Assembly (NCBI RefSeq): GCF_905404315.1
Contig: NC_066283.1
Span: forward strand, 9,486,001-9,550,000
Reading direction: 5' to 3'
Origin: Leptidea sinapis
Taxonomy: Eukaryota; Arthropoda; Insecta; Lepidoptera; Pieridae
DNA: 64,000 bases
The translations under genes were made by a program, and so were the position numbers. Under the pieces are notes generated by a model that saw only the letters and a program-made list of their open reading frames with translations, had not been told where the DNA came from and did not search any database. The stretch's first letter is position 1. Every line of letters begins with the position of its first letter. Of this stretch, positions 21,632 through 36,300 are shown piece after piece.

Positions 21632-22431
21632 TTGCCGCCGCACAAAATTATGATTTCAGCAATATGGATATCGTACCCGAGGTTCTCGAGGGTGCAGAGA
21701 AAGATTTTGTGGTCAGTTTTCAAATCCAAGATGGCCGCCGCTCAAAAGTATGATAACTACATTATGGGTATCGTAACCCAGGTTCTCGAGTGTGCTGAGA
21801 ACAATTTTGTGATCATTTTTTAAATCCAAGATGGCCGCCGCACAAAATTATGATTTCAGCAATATGGATATCGTACCCGAGGTTCTCGAGGGTGCAGAGA
21901 ACGATTTTGTGATCATTTTTCAAATCCAAGATGGCCGCCTCTCAAAAGTATGATAACAACATTATGGGTATCGTATCAGAGTTTCTCGAGGGTGCTGAGA
22001 ACGATTTTGTGATGATTATTCAAATCCTAGATTGCCGCCGCACAAAATTATGATTTCAGCAATATGGATATCGTACCCGAGGTTCTCGACGGTGCAGAGA
22101 AAGATTTTGTGGTCTGTTTTCAAATCCAAGATGGCCGCCGCTCAAAAGTATGATAACTACATTATGGGTATCGTAACCCAGGTTCTCGAGGGTGCTGAGA
22201 ACAATTTTGTGATCATTTTTTAAATCCAAGATGGCCGCCGCACAAAATTATGATTTCAGCAATATGGATATCGTACCCGAGGTTCTCGAGGGTGCAGAGA
22301 ACGATTTTGTGATCATTTTTCAAATCCAAGATGGCCGCCGCTCAAAAGTATGATAACAACATTATGGGTATCGTATCAGAGTTTCTCGAGGGTGCTGAGA
22401 ACGATTTTGTGATCATTTTTCAAATCCAAGA
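21632..22431 (+). repeat. Nested 400-bp (4-monomer) tandem duplication
   Basis: The four monomers starting at 21,632 are repeated from 22,032. They begin in an A unit preceded by CCTAGATTGCC and pass through a B unit, an A unit and a GATAACAAC unit with CAGAGTTTCTCG. Single differences separate them: GATCATTATTC just before the first against GATGATTATTC before the second, GTGTGCTGAG near 21,789 against GGGTGCTGAG, and CGCCTCTC near 21,940 against CGCCGCTC near 22,340. Confidence 0.82.
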
Positions 22432-24390
22432 TGGCCGCCGCACAAAATTATGATTTTTGCAATATGGATATCGTACCCGAGGTTCTCGAGGGTGCAGAGA
22501 AAGATTTTCTGGACAGTTTTCAAATCCAAGATGGCCGCCGCTCAAAAGTATGATAACTACATTATGGATATCGTATCCCAGGTTCTCGAGGGTGCTGAGA
22601 ACAATTTTGTGTTAATTTTTCAAATCCAAGATGGCCGCCGCACAAAAATATGTATTCAGCAATATGGATATCGTGTCCGAGGTTCTCGAAGGTGCAGAAA
22701 TCAATTTTGGGATCATTTTTAAATCGGAGATGGCCGCCGCTCAAAAGTATGATCACTAGATTATGGATATCGTACCCGAGGTTCTCGAGGGTGCAGAGAA
22801 AGATTTTTTGGACAGTTTTCAAATCCAAGATGGCCGCCGCACAAAAATATGTATTCAGCAATATGGATATCGTGTCCGAGGTTCTCGAGGGTGAAGAAAA
22901 CAATTTTGGGATCATTTTTAAATCCGAGATGGCCGCCGCTCAAAAGTATGATGACTAGATTATGGGTATCGTATCAGAGGTTCTCGAGGATGCTGAGAAC
23001 GATTTTGTGATCATTATTCAAATCCTAGATTGCCGCCGCACAAAATTATGATTTCAGCAATATGGATATCGTACCCGAGGTTCTCGAGGGTGCAGAGAAA
23101 GATTTTGTGGACAGTTTTCAAATCCAAGATGGCCGCCGCTCAAAAGTATGATAACTACATTATGGGTATCTTATCCCAGATTCTCGAGGGTGCTGATAAC
23201 GATTTTGTGATCATTTTTCTAATCCAAGATGGCCGCCGCACAAAATTATGATAACTACATTATGGGCAGCGCATCCGAGGTTCTCGAGAGTGCAGAAAAC
23301 AATTTTGGGATCATTTTTAAATCCAAGATGGCCGCCGCTCAAAAGTATGATAACTACATTATGGACATCGTAACCCAGGTTCTCGAGGGTGCTGAGAACA
23401 ATTTTGTGATCATTTTTCAAATCCAAGATGGCTGCCGCACAAAATTATGATTTCAGCAATATGGATATCGTATCCTAGGTTCTCGAGAGTGCAGAAAACA
23501 ATTTTGGGATCATTTTCAAATCCAAGATGGCCGCCGCTCAAAAGTATGATGACTAGATTATGGGTATCGTATCAGAGGTTCTCGAGGGTGCTGAGAACGA
23601 TTTTGTGATCATTATTCAAATCCTAGATTGCCGCCGCACAAAATTATGATTTCAGCAATATGGATATCGTACCCGAGGTTCTCGAGGGTGCAGAGAAAGA
23701 TTTTGTGGACAGTTTTCAAATCCAAGATGGCCGCCGCTCAAAAGTATGATAACTACATTATGGGTATCGTATCCCAGGTTCTCGAGGGTGCTGAGAACAA
23801 TTTTGTGATAATTTTTCAAATCCAAGATGGCCGCCGCACAAAAATATGTATTCAGCAATATGGATATCGTGTCCGAGGTTCTCGAGGGTGAAGAAAACAA
23901 TTTTGGGATCATTTTTAAATCCAAGATGGCCTTCGCTCAAAAGTATGATAACTACATTATGGGTATCGTAACCCAGGTTCTCGAGGGTGCTGAGAACAAT
24001 TTTGTGATAATTTTTCAAATCCAAGATGGCCGCCGCACTAAAATATGTATTCAGCAATATGGATATCGTGTCCGAGGTTCTCGAGGGTGAAGAAAACAAT
24101 TTTGGGATCATTTTTAAATCCGAGATGGCCGCCGCTCAAAAGTATGATGACTAGATTATGGGTATCGTATCAGAGGTTCTCGAGGGTGCTGAGAACGATT
24201 TTGTGATGATTATTCAAATCCTAGATTGCCGCCGCACAAAATTATGATTTCAGCAATATGGATATCGTACCCGAGGTTCTCGAGGGTGCAGAGAAAGATT
24301 TTGTGGTCAGTTTTCAAATCCAAGATGGCCGCCGCTCAAAAGTATGATAACTACATTATGGGTATCGTAACCCAGGTTCTCGAGGGTGCT

Positions 24391-27300
24391 GAGAACGATT
24401 TTGTGATCATTTTTCAAATCCAAGATGGCCGCCGCACAAAATTATGATTTTTGCAATATGGATATCGTACCCGAGGTTCTCGAGGGTGCAGAGAAAGATT
24501 TTCTGGACAGTTTTCAAATCCAAGATGGCCGCCGCTCAAAAGTATGATAACTACATTATGGATATCGTATCCCAGGTTCTCGAGGGTGCTGAGAACAATT
24601 TTGTGTTAATTTTTCAAATCCAAGATGGCCGCCGCACAAAAATATGTATTCAGCAATATGGATATCGTGTCCGAGGTTCTCGAGGGTGAAGAAATCAATT
24701 TTGGGATCATTTTTAAATCCGAGATGGCCGCCGCTCAAAAGTATGATCACTAGATTATGGATATCGTACCCGAGGTTCTCGAGGGTGCAGAGAAAGATTT
24801 TTTGGACAGTTTTCAAATCCAAGATGGCCGCCGCACAAAAATATGTATTCAGCAATATGGATATCGTGTCCGAGGTTCTCGAGGGTGAAGAAAACAATTT
24901 TGGGATCATTTTTAAATCCGAGATGGCCGCCGCTCAAAAGTATGATGACTAGATTATGGGTATCGTATCAGAGGTTCTCGAGGGTGCTGAGAACGATTTT
25001 GTGATCATTATTCAAATCCTAGATTGCCGCCGCACAAAATTATGATTTCAGCAATATGGATATCGTACCCGAGGTTCTCGAGGGTGCAGAGAAAGATTTT
25101 GTGGACAGTTTTCAAATCCAAGATGGCCGCCGCTCAAAAGTATGATAACTACATTATGGGTATCTTATCCCAGATTCTCGAGGGTGCTGATAACGATTTT
25201 GTGATCATTTTTCTAATCCAAGATGGCCGCCGCACAAAATTGTGATAACTACATTATGGGCAGCGCATCCGAGGTTCTCGAGAGTGCAGAAAACAATTTT
25301 GGGATCATTTTTAAATCCAAGATGGCCGCCGCTCAAAAGTATGATAACTACATTATGGACATCGTAACCCAGGTTCTCGAGGGTGCTGAGAACAATTTTG
25401 TGATCATTTTTCAAATCCAATATGGCTGCCGCACAAAATTATGATTTCAGCAATATGGATATCGTATCCTAGGTTCTCGAGAGTGCAGAAAACAATTTTA
25501 GGATCATTTTTATATCCGAGATGGCCGCCGCTCAAAAGTATGATGACTAGATAATGGGTATCGTATCAGAGGTTCTCGAGGGTGCTGAGAACGATTTTGT
25601 GATCATTATTCAAATCCTAGATTGCCGCCGCACAAAATTATGATTTCAGCAATATGGATATCGTACCCGAGGTTCTCGAGGGTGCAGAGAAAGATTTTGT
25701 GGACAGTTTTCAAATCCAAGATGGCCACCGCTCAAAAGTATGATAACTACATTATGGGTATCGTATCCCAGGTTCTCGAGGGTGCTGAGAACAATTTTGT
25801 GATAATTTTTCAAATCCAAGATGGCCGCCGCTCAAAAATATGTATTCAGCAATATGGATATCGTGTCCGAGGTTCTCAAGGGTGAAGAAAACAATTTTGG
25901 GATCATTTTTAAATCCAAGATGGCCTTCGCTCAAAAGTATGATAACTACATTATGGGTATCGTAACCCAGGTTCTCGAGGGTGCTGAGAAGAATTTTGTG
26001 ATAATTTTTCAAATCCAAGATGGCCGCCGCACTAAAATATGTATTCAGCAATATGGATATCGTGTCCGAGGTTCTCGAGGGTGAAGAAAACAATTTTGGG
26101 ATCATTTTTAAATCCGAGATGGCCGCCGCTCAAAAGTATGATGACTAGATTATGGGTATCGTATCAGAGGTTCTCGAGGGTGCTGAGAACGATTTTGTGA
26201 TCATTATTCAAATCCTAGATTGCCGCCGCACAAAATTATGATTTCAGCAATATGGATATCGTACCCGAGGTTCTCGAGGGTGCAGAGAAAGATTTTGTGG
26301 TCAGTTTTCAAATCCAAGATGGCCGCCGCTCAAAAGTATGATAACTACATTATGGGTATCGTAACCCAGGTTCTCGAGGGTGCTGAGAACAATTTTGTGA
26401 TCATTTTTCAAATCCAAGATGGCCGCCGCACAAAATTATGATTTCAGCAATATGGATATCGTACCCGAGGTTTTTGAGGGTGCAGAGAACGATTTTGTGA
26501 TCATTTTTCAAATCCAAGATGGCCGCCTCTCAAAAGTATGATAACAACATTATGGGTATCGTATCAGAGTTTCTCGAGGGTGCTGAGAACGATTTTGTGA
26601 TCATTTTTCAAATCCAAGATGGCCGCCGCACAAAATTATGATTTTTGCAATATGGATATCGTACCCGAGGTTCTCGAGGGTGCAGAGAAAGATTTTCTGG
26701 ACAGTTTTCAAATCCAAGATGGCCGCCGCTCAAAAGTATGATAACTACATTATGGGTATCGTGTCCGAGGTTCTCGAGGGTGCTGAGAACGATTTTGTTA
26801 TCATTTTTCCAATCCAAGATGGCCGCCGCTCAAAAGTATGATAACTACATTATGGGTATCGTATCCCAGGTTCTGGAGGGTGAAGAAATCAATTTTGGGA
26901 TCATTTTTAAATCCGAGATGGCCGCCGCTCAAAAGTATGATCACTAGATTATGGATATCGTACCCGAGGTTCTCGAGGGTGCAGAGAAAGATTTTTTGGA
27001 CAGTTTTCAAATCCAAGATGGCCGCCGCTCAAAAGTATGATAACTACATTATGGGTATCGTATCCCAGGTTCTCGAGGGTGCTGAGAACGATTTTGTGAT
27101 CATTTTTCCAATCCAAGATGGCCGCCGCTCAAAAGTATGATAACTACATTATGGGTATCGTAACCCAGGTTCTCGAGGGTGCTGAGAACAATTTTGTGAT
27201 CATTTTTTTAAATCCAAGATGGCCGCCGCTCAAAAGTATGATAACTACATTATGGGTATCGTAACCCAGGTTCTCGAGGGTGCTGAGAAGAATTTTGTGA

Positions 27301-30300
27301 TAATTTTTCAAAAGCAAGATGGCCGCCACACAAAAATATGTATTCAGCAATATGGATATCGTGTCCGAGGTTCTCGAGGGTGAAGAAAACAATTTTGGGA
27401 TCATTTTTAAATCCGAGATGGCAGCCGCTCAAAAGTATGATGACTAGATTATGGGTATCGTATCAGAGGTTCTCGAGGGTGCTGAGAACGATTTTGTGAT
27501 GATTATTCAAATCCTAGATTGCCGCCGCACAAAATTATGATTTCAGCAATATGGATATCGTACCCGAGGTTCTCGAGGGTTAGAGAAAGATTTTGTGGTC
27601 AGTTTTCAAATCCAAGATGGCCGCCGCTCAAAAGAATGATAACTAGATTATGGAAATCGTTTCCTAGGTTCTCGACGGTGCAGAGAAAGATTTGGTGATC
27701 ATTTTTCAAATCCAAGATGGCTGCCGCACAAAACTATGATTTCAGCAATATGGATATCGTATCCTAGGTTCTCGAGAGTGCAGAAAACAATTTTGGGATC
27801 ATTTTCAAATCCAAGATGGCCGCCGCTCAAAAGTATGTTAACAACATTATGGGTATCGTATCAGAGTTTCTCGAGGGTGCTGAGAACGATTTTGTGATCA
27901 TTTTTCAAATCCAAGATGGCCGCCGCACAAAATTATGATTTTTGCAATATGGATATCGTACCCGAGGTTCTCGAGGGTGCAGAGAAAGATTTTCTGGACA
28001 GTTTTCAAATCCAAGATGGCCGCCGCTCAAAAGTATGATAACTACATTATGGATATCGTATCCCAGGTTCTCGAGGGTGCTGAGAACAATTTTGTGTTAA
28101 TTTTTCAAATCCAAGATGGCCGCCGCACAAAAATATGTATTCAGCAATATGGATATCGTGTCCGAGGTTCTCGACGGTGAAGAAATCAATTTTGGGATCA
28201 TTTTTAAATCCGAGATGGCCGCCGCTCAAAAGTATGATCACTAGATTATGGATATCGTACCCGAGGTTCTCGAGGGTGCAGAGAAAGATTTTTTGGACAG
28301 TTTCAAATCCAAGATGGCCGCCGCACAAAAATATGTATTCAGCAATATGGATATCGTGTCCGAGGTTCTCGAGGGTGAAGAAAACAATTTTGGGATCATT
28401 TTTAAATCCGAGATGGCCGCCGCTCAAAAGTATGATGACTAGATTATGGGTATCGTATCAGAGGTTCTCGAGGATGCTGAGAACGATTTTGTGATCATTA
28501 TTCAAATCCTAGATTGCCGCCGCACAAAATTATGATTTCAGCAATATGGATATCGTACCCGAGGTTCTCGAGGGTGCAGAGAAAGATTTTGTGGACAGTT
28601 TTCAAATCCAAGATGGCCGCCGCTCAAAAGTATGATAACTACATTATGGGTATCTTATCCCAGATTCTCGAGGGTGCTGATAACGATTTTGTGATCATTT
28701 TTCTAATCCAAGATGGCCGCCGCACAAAATTGTGATAACTACATTATGGGCAGCGCATCCGAGGTTCTCGAGAGTGCAGAAAACAATTTTGGGATCATTT
28801 TTAAATCCAAGATGGCCGCCGCTCAAAAGTATGATAACTACATTATGGACATCGTAACCCAGGTTCTCGAGGGTGCTGAGAACAATTTTGTGATCATTTT
28901 TCAAATCCAATATGGCTGCCGCACAAAATTATGATTTCAGCAATATGGATATCGTATCCTAGGTTCTCGAGAGTGCAGAAAACAATTTTGGGATCATTTT
29001 CAAATCCAAGATGGCCGCCGCTCAAAAGTATGATGACTAGATTATGGGTATCGTATCAGAGGTTCTCGAGGGTGCTGAGAACGATTTTGTGATCATTATT
29101 CAAATCCTAGATTGCCGCCGCACAAAATTATGATTTCAGCAATATGGATATCGTACCCGAGGTTCTCGAGGGTGCAGAGAAAGATTTTGTGGACAGTTTT
29201 CAAATCCAAGATGGCCGCCGCTCAAAAGTATGATAACTACATTATGGGTATCGTATCCCAGGTTCTCGAGGGTGCTGAGAACAATTTTGTGATAATTTTT
29301 CAAATCCAAGATGGCCGCCGCACAAAAATATGTATTCAGCAATATGGATATCGTGTCCGAGGTTCTCAAGGGTGAAGAAAACAATTTTGGGATCATTTTT
29401 AAATCCAAGATGGCCTTCGCTCAAAAGTATGATAACTACATTATGGGTATCGTAACCCAGGTTCTCGAGGGTGCTGAGAAGAATTTTGTGATAATTTTTC
29501 AAATCCAAGATGGCCGCCGCACTAAAATATGTATTCAGCAATATGGATATCGTGTCCGAGGTTCTCGAGGGTGAAGAAAACAATTTTGGGATCATTTTTA
29601 AATCCGAGATGGCCGCCGCTCAAAAGTATGATGACTAGATTATGGGTATCGTATCAGAGGTTCTCGAGGGTGCTGAGAACGATTTTGTGATCATTATTCA
29701 AATCCTAGATTGCCGCCGCACAAAATTATGATTTCAGCAATATGGATATCGTACCCGAGGTTCTGGAGGGTGCAGAGAAAGATTTTGTGGTCAGTTTTCA
29801 AATCCAAGATGGCCGCCGCTCAAAAGTATGATAACTACATTATGGGTATCGTAACCCAGGTTCTCGAGGGTGCTGAGAACAATTTTGTGATCATTTTTTA
29901 AATCCAAGATGGCCGCCGCACAAAATTATGATTTCAGCAATATGGATATCGTACCCGAGGTTCTCGAGGGTGCAGAGAACGATTTTGTGATCATTTTTCA
30001 AATCCAAGATGGCCGCCTTTCAAAAGTATGATAACAACATTATGGGTATCGTATCAGAGTTTCTCGAGGGTGCTGAGAACGATTTTGTGATCATTTTTCA
30101 AATCCAAGATGGCCGCCGCACAAAATTATGATTTTTGCAATATGGATATCGTACCCGAGGTTCTCGAGGGTGCAGAGAAAGATTTTCTGGACAGTTTTCA
30201 AATCCAAGATGGCCGCCGCTCAAAAGTATGATAACTACATTATGGGTATCGTGTCCGAGGTTCTCGAGGGTGCTGAGAACGATTTTGTTATCATTTTTCC

Positions 30301-33300
30301 AATCCAAGATGGCCGCCGCTCAAAAGTATGATAACTACATTATGGGTATCGTATCCCAGGTTCTGGAGGGTGAAGAAATCAATTTTGGGATCATTTTTAA
30401 ATCCGAGATGGCCGCCGCTCAAAAGTATGATCACTAGATTATGGATATCGTACCCGAGGTTCTCGAGGGTGCAGAGAAAGATTTTTTGGACAGTTTTCAA
30501 ATCCAAGATGGCCGCCGCTCAAAAGTATGATAACTTCATTATGGGTATCGTATCCCAGGTTCTCGAGGGTGCTGAGAACGATTTTGTGATCATTTTTCCA
30601 ATCCAAGATGGGCGCCGCTCAAAAGTATGATAACTACATTATGGGTATCGTAACCCAGGTTCTCGAGGGTGCTGAGAACAATTTTGTGATCATTTTTTTA
30701 AATCCAAGATGGCCGCCGCTCAAAAGTATGATAACTACATTATGGGTATCGTAACCCAGGTTCTCGAGGGTGCTGAGAAGAATTTTGTGATAATTTTTCA
30801 AAAGCAAGATGGCCGCCACACAAAAATATGTATTCAGCAATATGGATATCGTGTCCGAGGTTCTCGAGGGTGAAGAAAACAATTTTGGGATCATTTTTAA
30901 ATCCGAGATGGCAGCCGCTCAAAAGTATGATGACTAGATTATGGGTATCGTATCAGAGGTTCTCGAGGGTGCTGAGAACGATTTTGTGATGATTATTCAA
31001 ATCCTAGATTGCCGCCGCACAAAATTATGATTTCAGCAATATGGATATCGTACCCGAGGTTCTCGAGGGTTAGAGAAAGATTTTGTGGTCAGTTTTCAAA
31101 TCCAAGATGGCCGCCGCTCAAAAGAATGATAACTAGATTATGGAAATCGTTTCCTAGGTTCTCGACGGTGCAGAGAAAGATTTGGTGATCATTTTTCAAA
31201 TCCAAGATGGCTGCCGCACAAAACTATGATTTCAGCAATATGGATATCGTATCCTAGGTTCTCGAGAGTGCAGAAAACAATTTTGGGATCATTTTCAAAT
31301 CCAAGATGGCCGCCGCTCAAAAGTATGTTAACAACATTATGGGTATCGTATCAGAGTTTCTCGAGGGTGCTGAGAACGATTTTGTGATCATTTTTCAAAT
31401 CCAAGATGGCCGCCGCACAAAATTATGATTTTTGCAATATGGATATCGTACCCGAGGTTCTCGAGGGTGCAGAGAAAGATTTTCTGGACAGTTTTCAAAT
31501 CCAAGATGGCCGCCGCTCAAAAGTATGATAACTACATTATGGATATCGTATCCCAGGTTCTCGAGGGTGCTGAGAACAATTTTGTGTTAATTTTTCAAAT
31601 CCAAGATGGCCGCCGCACAAAAATATGTATTCAGCAATATGGATATCGTGTCCGAGGTTCTCGACGGTGAAGAAATCAATTTTGGGATCATTTTTAAATC
31701 CGAGATGGCCGCCGCTCAAAAGTATGATCACTAGATTATGGATATCGTACCCGAGGTTCTCGAGGGTGCAGAGAAAGATTTTTTGGACAGTTTCAAATCC
31801 AAGATGGCCGCCGCACAAAAATATGTATTCAGCAATATGGATATCGTGTCCGAGGTTCTCGAGGGTGAAGAAAACAATTTTGGGATCATTTTTAAATCCG
31901 AGATGGCCGCCGCTCAAAAGTATGATGACTAGATTATGGGTATCGTATCAGAGGTTCTCGAGGATGCTGAGAACGATTTTGTGATCATTATTCAAATCCT
32001 AGATTGCCGCCGCACAAAATTATGATTTCAGCAATATGGATATCGTACCCGAGGTTCTCGAGGGTGCAGAGAAAGATTTTGTGGACAGTTTTCAAATCCA
32101 AGATGGCCGCCGCTCAAAAGTATGATAACTACATTATGGGTATCTTATCCCAGATTCTCGAGGGTGCTGATAACGATTTTGTGATCATTTTTCTAATCCA
32201 AGATGGCCGCCGCACAAAATTGTGATAACTACATTATGGGCAGCGCATCCGAGGTTCTCGAGAGTGCAGAAAACAATTTTGGGATCATTTTTAAATCCAA
32301 GATGGCCGCCGCTCAAAAGTATGATAACTACATTATGGACATCGTAACCCAGGTTCTCGAGGGTGCTGAGAACAATTTTGTGATCATTTTTCAAATCCAA
32401 TATGGCTGCCGCACAAAATTATGATTTCAGCAATATGGATATCGTATCCTAGGTTCTCGAGAGTGCAGAAAACAATTTTGGGATCATTTTCAAATCCAAG
32501 ATGGCCGCCGCTCAAAAGTATGATGACTAGATTATGGGTATCGTATCAGAGGTTCTCGAGGGTGCTGTGAACGATTTTGTGATCATTATTCAAATCCTAG
32601 ATTGCCGCCGCACAAAATTATGATTTCAGCAATATGGATATCGTACCCGAGGTTCTCGAGGGTGCAGAGAAAGATTTTGTGGACAGTTTTCAAATCCAAG
32701 ATGGCCGCCGCTCAAAAGTATGATAACTACATTATGGGTATCGTATCCCAGGTTCTCGAGGGTGCTGAGAACAATTTTGTGATAATTTTTCAAATCCAAG
32801 ATGGCCGCCGCACAAAAATATGTATTCAGCAATATGGATATCGTGTCCGAGGTTCTCAAGGGTGAAGAAAACAATTTTGGGATCATTTTTAAATCCAAGA
32901 TGGCCTTCGCTCAAAAGTATGATAACTACATTATGGGTATCGTAACCCAGGTTCTCGAGGGTGCTGAGAAGAATTTTGTGATAATTTTTCAAATCCAAGA
33001 TGGCCGCCGCACTAAAATATGTATTCAGCAATATGGATATCGTGTCCGAGGTTCTCGAGGGTGAAGAAAACAATTTTGGGATCATTTTTAAATCCAAGAT
33101 GGCCGCCGCTCAAAAGTATGATGACTAGATTATGGGTATCGTATCAGAGGTTCTCGAGGGTGCTGAGAACGATTTTGTGATGATTATTCAAATCCTAGAT
33201 TGCCGCCGCACAAAATTATGATTTCAGCAATATGGATATCGTACCCGAGGTTCTCGTGGGTGCAGAGAAAGATTTTGTGGTCAGTTTTCAAATCCAAGAT

Positions 33301-36300
33301 GGCCTTCGCTCAAAAGTATGATAACTACATTATGGGTATCGTAACCCAGGTTCTCGAGGGTGCTGAGAACAATTTTGTGATCATTTTTTAAATCCAAGAT
33401 GGCCGCCGCACAAAATTATGATTTCAGCAATATGGATATCGTACCCGAGGTTCTCGAGGGTGCAGAGAACGATTTTGTGATCATTTTTCAAATCCAAGAT
33501 GGCCGCCTCTCAAAAGTATGATAACAACATTATGGGTATCGTATCAGAGTTTCTCGAGGGTGCTGAGAACGATTTTGTGATCATTTTTCAAATCCAAGAT
33601 GGCCGCCGCACAAAAGTATGATTTTTGCAATATGGATATCGTACCCGAGGTTCTCGAGGGTGCAGAGAAAGATTTTCTGGACAGTTTTCAAATCCAAGAT
33701 GGCCGCCGCTCAAAAGTATGATAACTACATTATGGGTATCGTATCCCAGGTTCTCGAGGGTGCTGAGAACGATTTTGTGATCATTTTTCCAATCCAAGAT
33801 GGCCGCCGCTCAAAAGTATGATAACTACATTATGGGTATCGTATCCCAGGTTCTCGAGGGTGAAGAAAACAATTTTGGGATCATTTTTAAATCCGAGATG
33901 GCCGCCGCTCAAAAGTATGATCACTAGATTATGGATATCGTACCCGAGGTTCTCGAGGGTGCAGAGAAAGATTTTTTGGACAGTTTTCAAATCCAAGATG
34001 GCCGCCGCTCAAAAGTATGATAACTTCATTATGGGTATCGTATCCCAGGTTCTCGAGGGTGCTGAGAACGATTTTGTGATCATTTTTCCAATCCAAGATG
34101 GGCGCCGCTCAAAAGTATGATAACTACATTATGGGTATCGTAACCCAGGTTCTCGAGGGTGCTGAGAACAATTTTGTGATCATTTTTTTAAATCCAAGAT
34201 GGCCGCCGCTCAAAAGTATGATAACTACATTATGGGTATCGTATCCCAGGTTCTCGAGGGTGCTGAGAAGAATTTTGTGATAATTTTTCAAAAGCAAGAT
34301 GGCCGCCACACAAAAATATGTATTCAGCAATATGGATATCGTGTCCGAGGTTCTCGAGGGTGAAGAAAACAATTTTGGGATCATTTTTAAATCCGAGATG
34401 GCAGCCGCTCAAAAGTATGATGACTAGATTATGGGTATCGTATCAGAGGTTCTCGAGGGTGCTGAGAACGATTTTGTGATGATTATTCAAATCCTAGATT
34501 GCCGCCGCACAAAATTATGATTTCAGCAATATGGATATCGTACCCGAGGTTCTCGAGGGTTAGAGAAAGATTTTGTGGTCAGTTTTCAAATCCAAGATGG
34601 CCGCCGCTCAAAAGAATGATAACTAGATTATGGAAATCGTTTCCTAGGTTCTCGACGGTGCAGAGAAAGATTTGGTGATCATTTTTCAAATCCAAGATGG
34701 CTGCCGCACAAAACTATGATTTCAGCAATATGGATATCGTATCCTAGGTTCTCGAGAGTGCAGAAAACAATTTTGGGATCATTTTCAAATCCAAGATGGC
34801 CGCCGCTCAAAAGTATGTTAACAACATTATGGGTATCGTATCAGAGTTTCTCGAGGGTGCTGAGAACGATTTTGTGATCATTTTTCAAATCCAAGATGGC
34901 CGCCGCACAAAATTATGATTTTTGCAATATGGATATCGTACCCGAGGTTCTCGAGGGTGCAGAGAAAGATTTTCTGGACAGTTTTCAAATCCAAGATGGC
35001 CGCCGCTCAAAAGTATGATAACTACATTATGGATATCGTATCCCAGGTTCTCGAGGGTGCTGAGAACAATTTTGTGTTAATTTTTCAAATCCAAGATGGC
35101 CGCCGCACAAAAATATGTATTCAGCAATATGGATATCGTGTCCGAGGTTCTCGACGGTGAAGAAATCAATTTTGGGATCATTTTTAAATCCGAGATGGCC
35201 GCCGCTCAAAAGTATGATCACTAGATTATGGATATCGTACCCGAGGTTCTCGAGGGTGCCGAGAAAGATTTTTTGGACAGTTTCAAATCCAAGATGGCCG
35301 CCGCACAAAAATATGTATTCAGCAATATGGATATCGTGTCCGAGGTTCTCGAGGGTGAAGAAAACAATTTTGGGATCATTTTTAAATCCGAGATGGCCGC
35401 CGCTCAAAAGTATGATGACTAGATTATGGGTATCGTATCAGAGGTTCTCGAGGATGCTGAGAACGATTTTGTGATCATTATTCAAATCCTAGATTGCCGC
35501 CGCACAAAATTATGATTTCAGCAATATGGATATCGTACCCGAGGTTCTCGAGGGTGCAGAGAAAGATTTTGTGGACAGTTTTCAAATCCAAGATGGCCGC
35601 CGCTCAAAAGTATGATAACTACATTATGGGTATCTTATCCCAGATTCTCGAGGGTGCTGATAACGATTTTGTGATCATTTTTCTAATCCAAGATGGCCGC
35701 CGCACAAAATTGTGATAACTACATTATGGGCAGCGCATCCGAGGTTCTCGAGAGTGCAGAAAACAATTTTGGGATCATTTTTAAATCCAAGATGGCCGCC
35801 GCTCAAAAGTATGATAACTACATTATGGACATCGTAACCCAGGTTCTCGAGGGTGCTGAGAACAATTTTGTGATCATTTTTCAAATCCAATATGGCTGCC
35901 GCACAAAATTATGATTTCAGCAATATGGATATCGTATCCTAGGTTCTCGAGAGTGCAGAAAACAATTTTGGGATCATTTTCAAATCCAAGATGGCCGCCG
36001 CTCAAAAGTATGATGACTAGATTATGGGTATCGTATCAGAGGTTCTCGAGGATGCTGAGAACGATTTTGTGATCATTATTCAAATCCTAGATTGCCGCCG
36101 CACAAAATTATGATTTCAGCAATATGGATATCGTACCCGAGGTTCTCGAGGGTGCAGAGAAAGATTTTGTGGACAGTTTTCAAATCCAAGATGGCCACCG
36201 CTCAAAAGAATGATAACTACATTATGGGTATCGTATCCCAGGTTCTCGAGGGTGCTGAGAACAATTTTGTGATAATTTTTCAAATCCAAGATGGCCGCCG

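Larger units (their letters stand above)
19440..24390 (+). repeat. 2,594-bp HOR (26 monomers), about two copies
   Basis: Markers at 19,438, 19,856, 20,436, 20,635 and 21,034 recur at 22,032, 22,450, 23,030, 23,229 and 23,628, an offset of 2,594 bp. A second offset of 2,194 bp (19,039 to 21,233, and 19,438 to 21,632) shows that four monomers were duplicated inside the block. The next block continues this lineage: 22,450 recurs at 24,444 (1,994 bp). Confidence 0.82.
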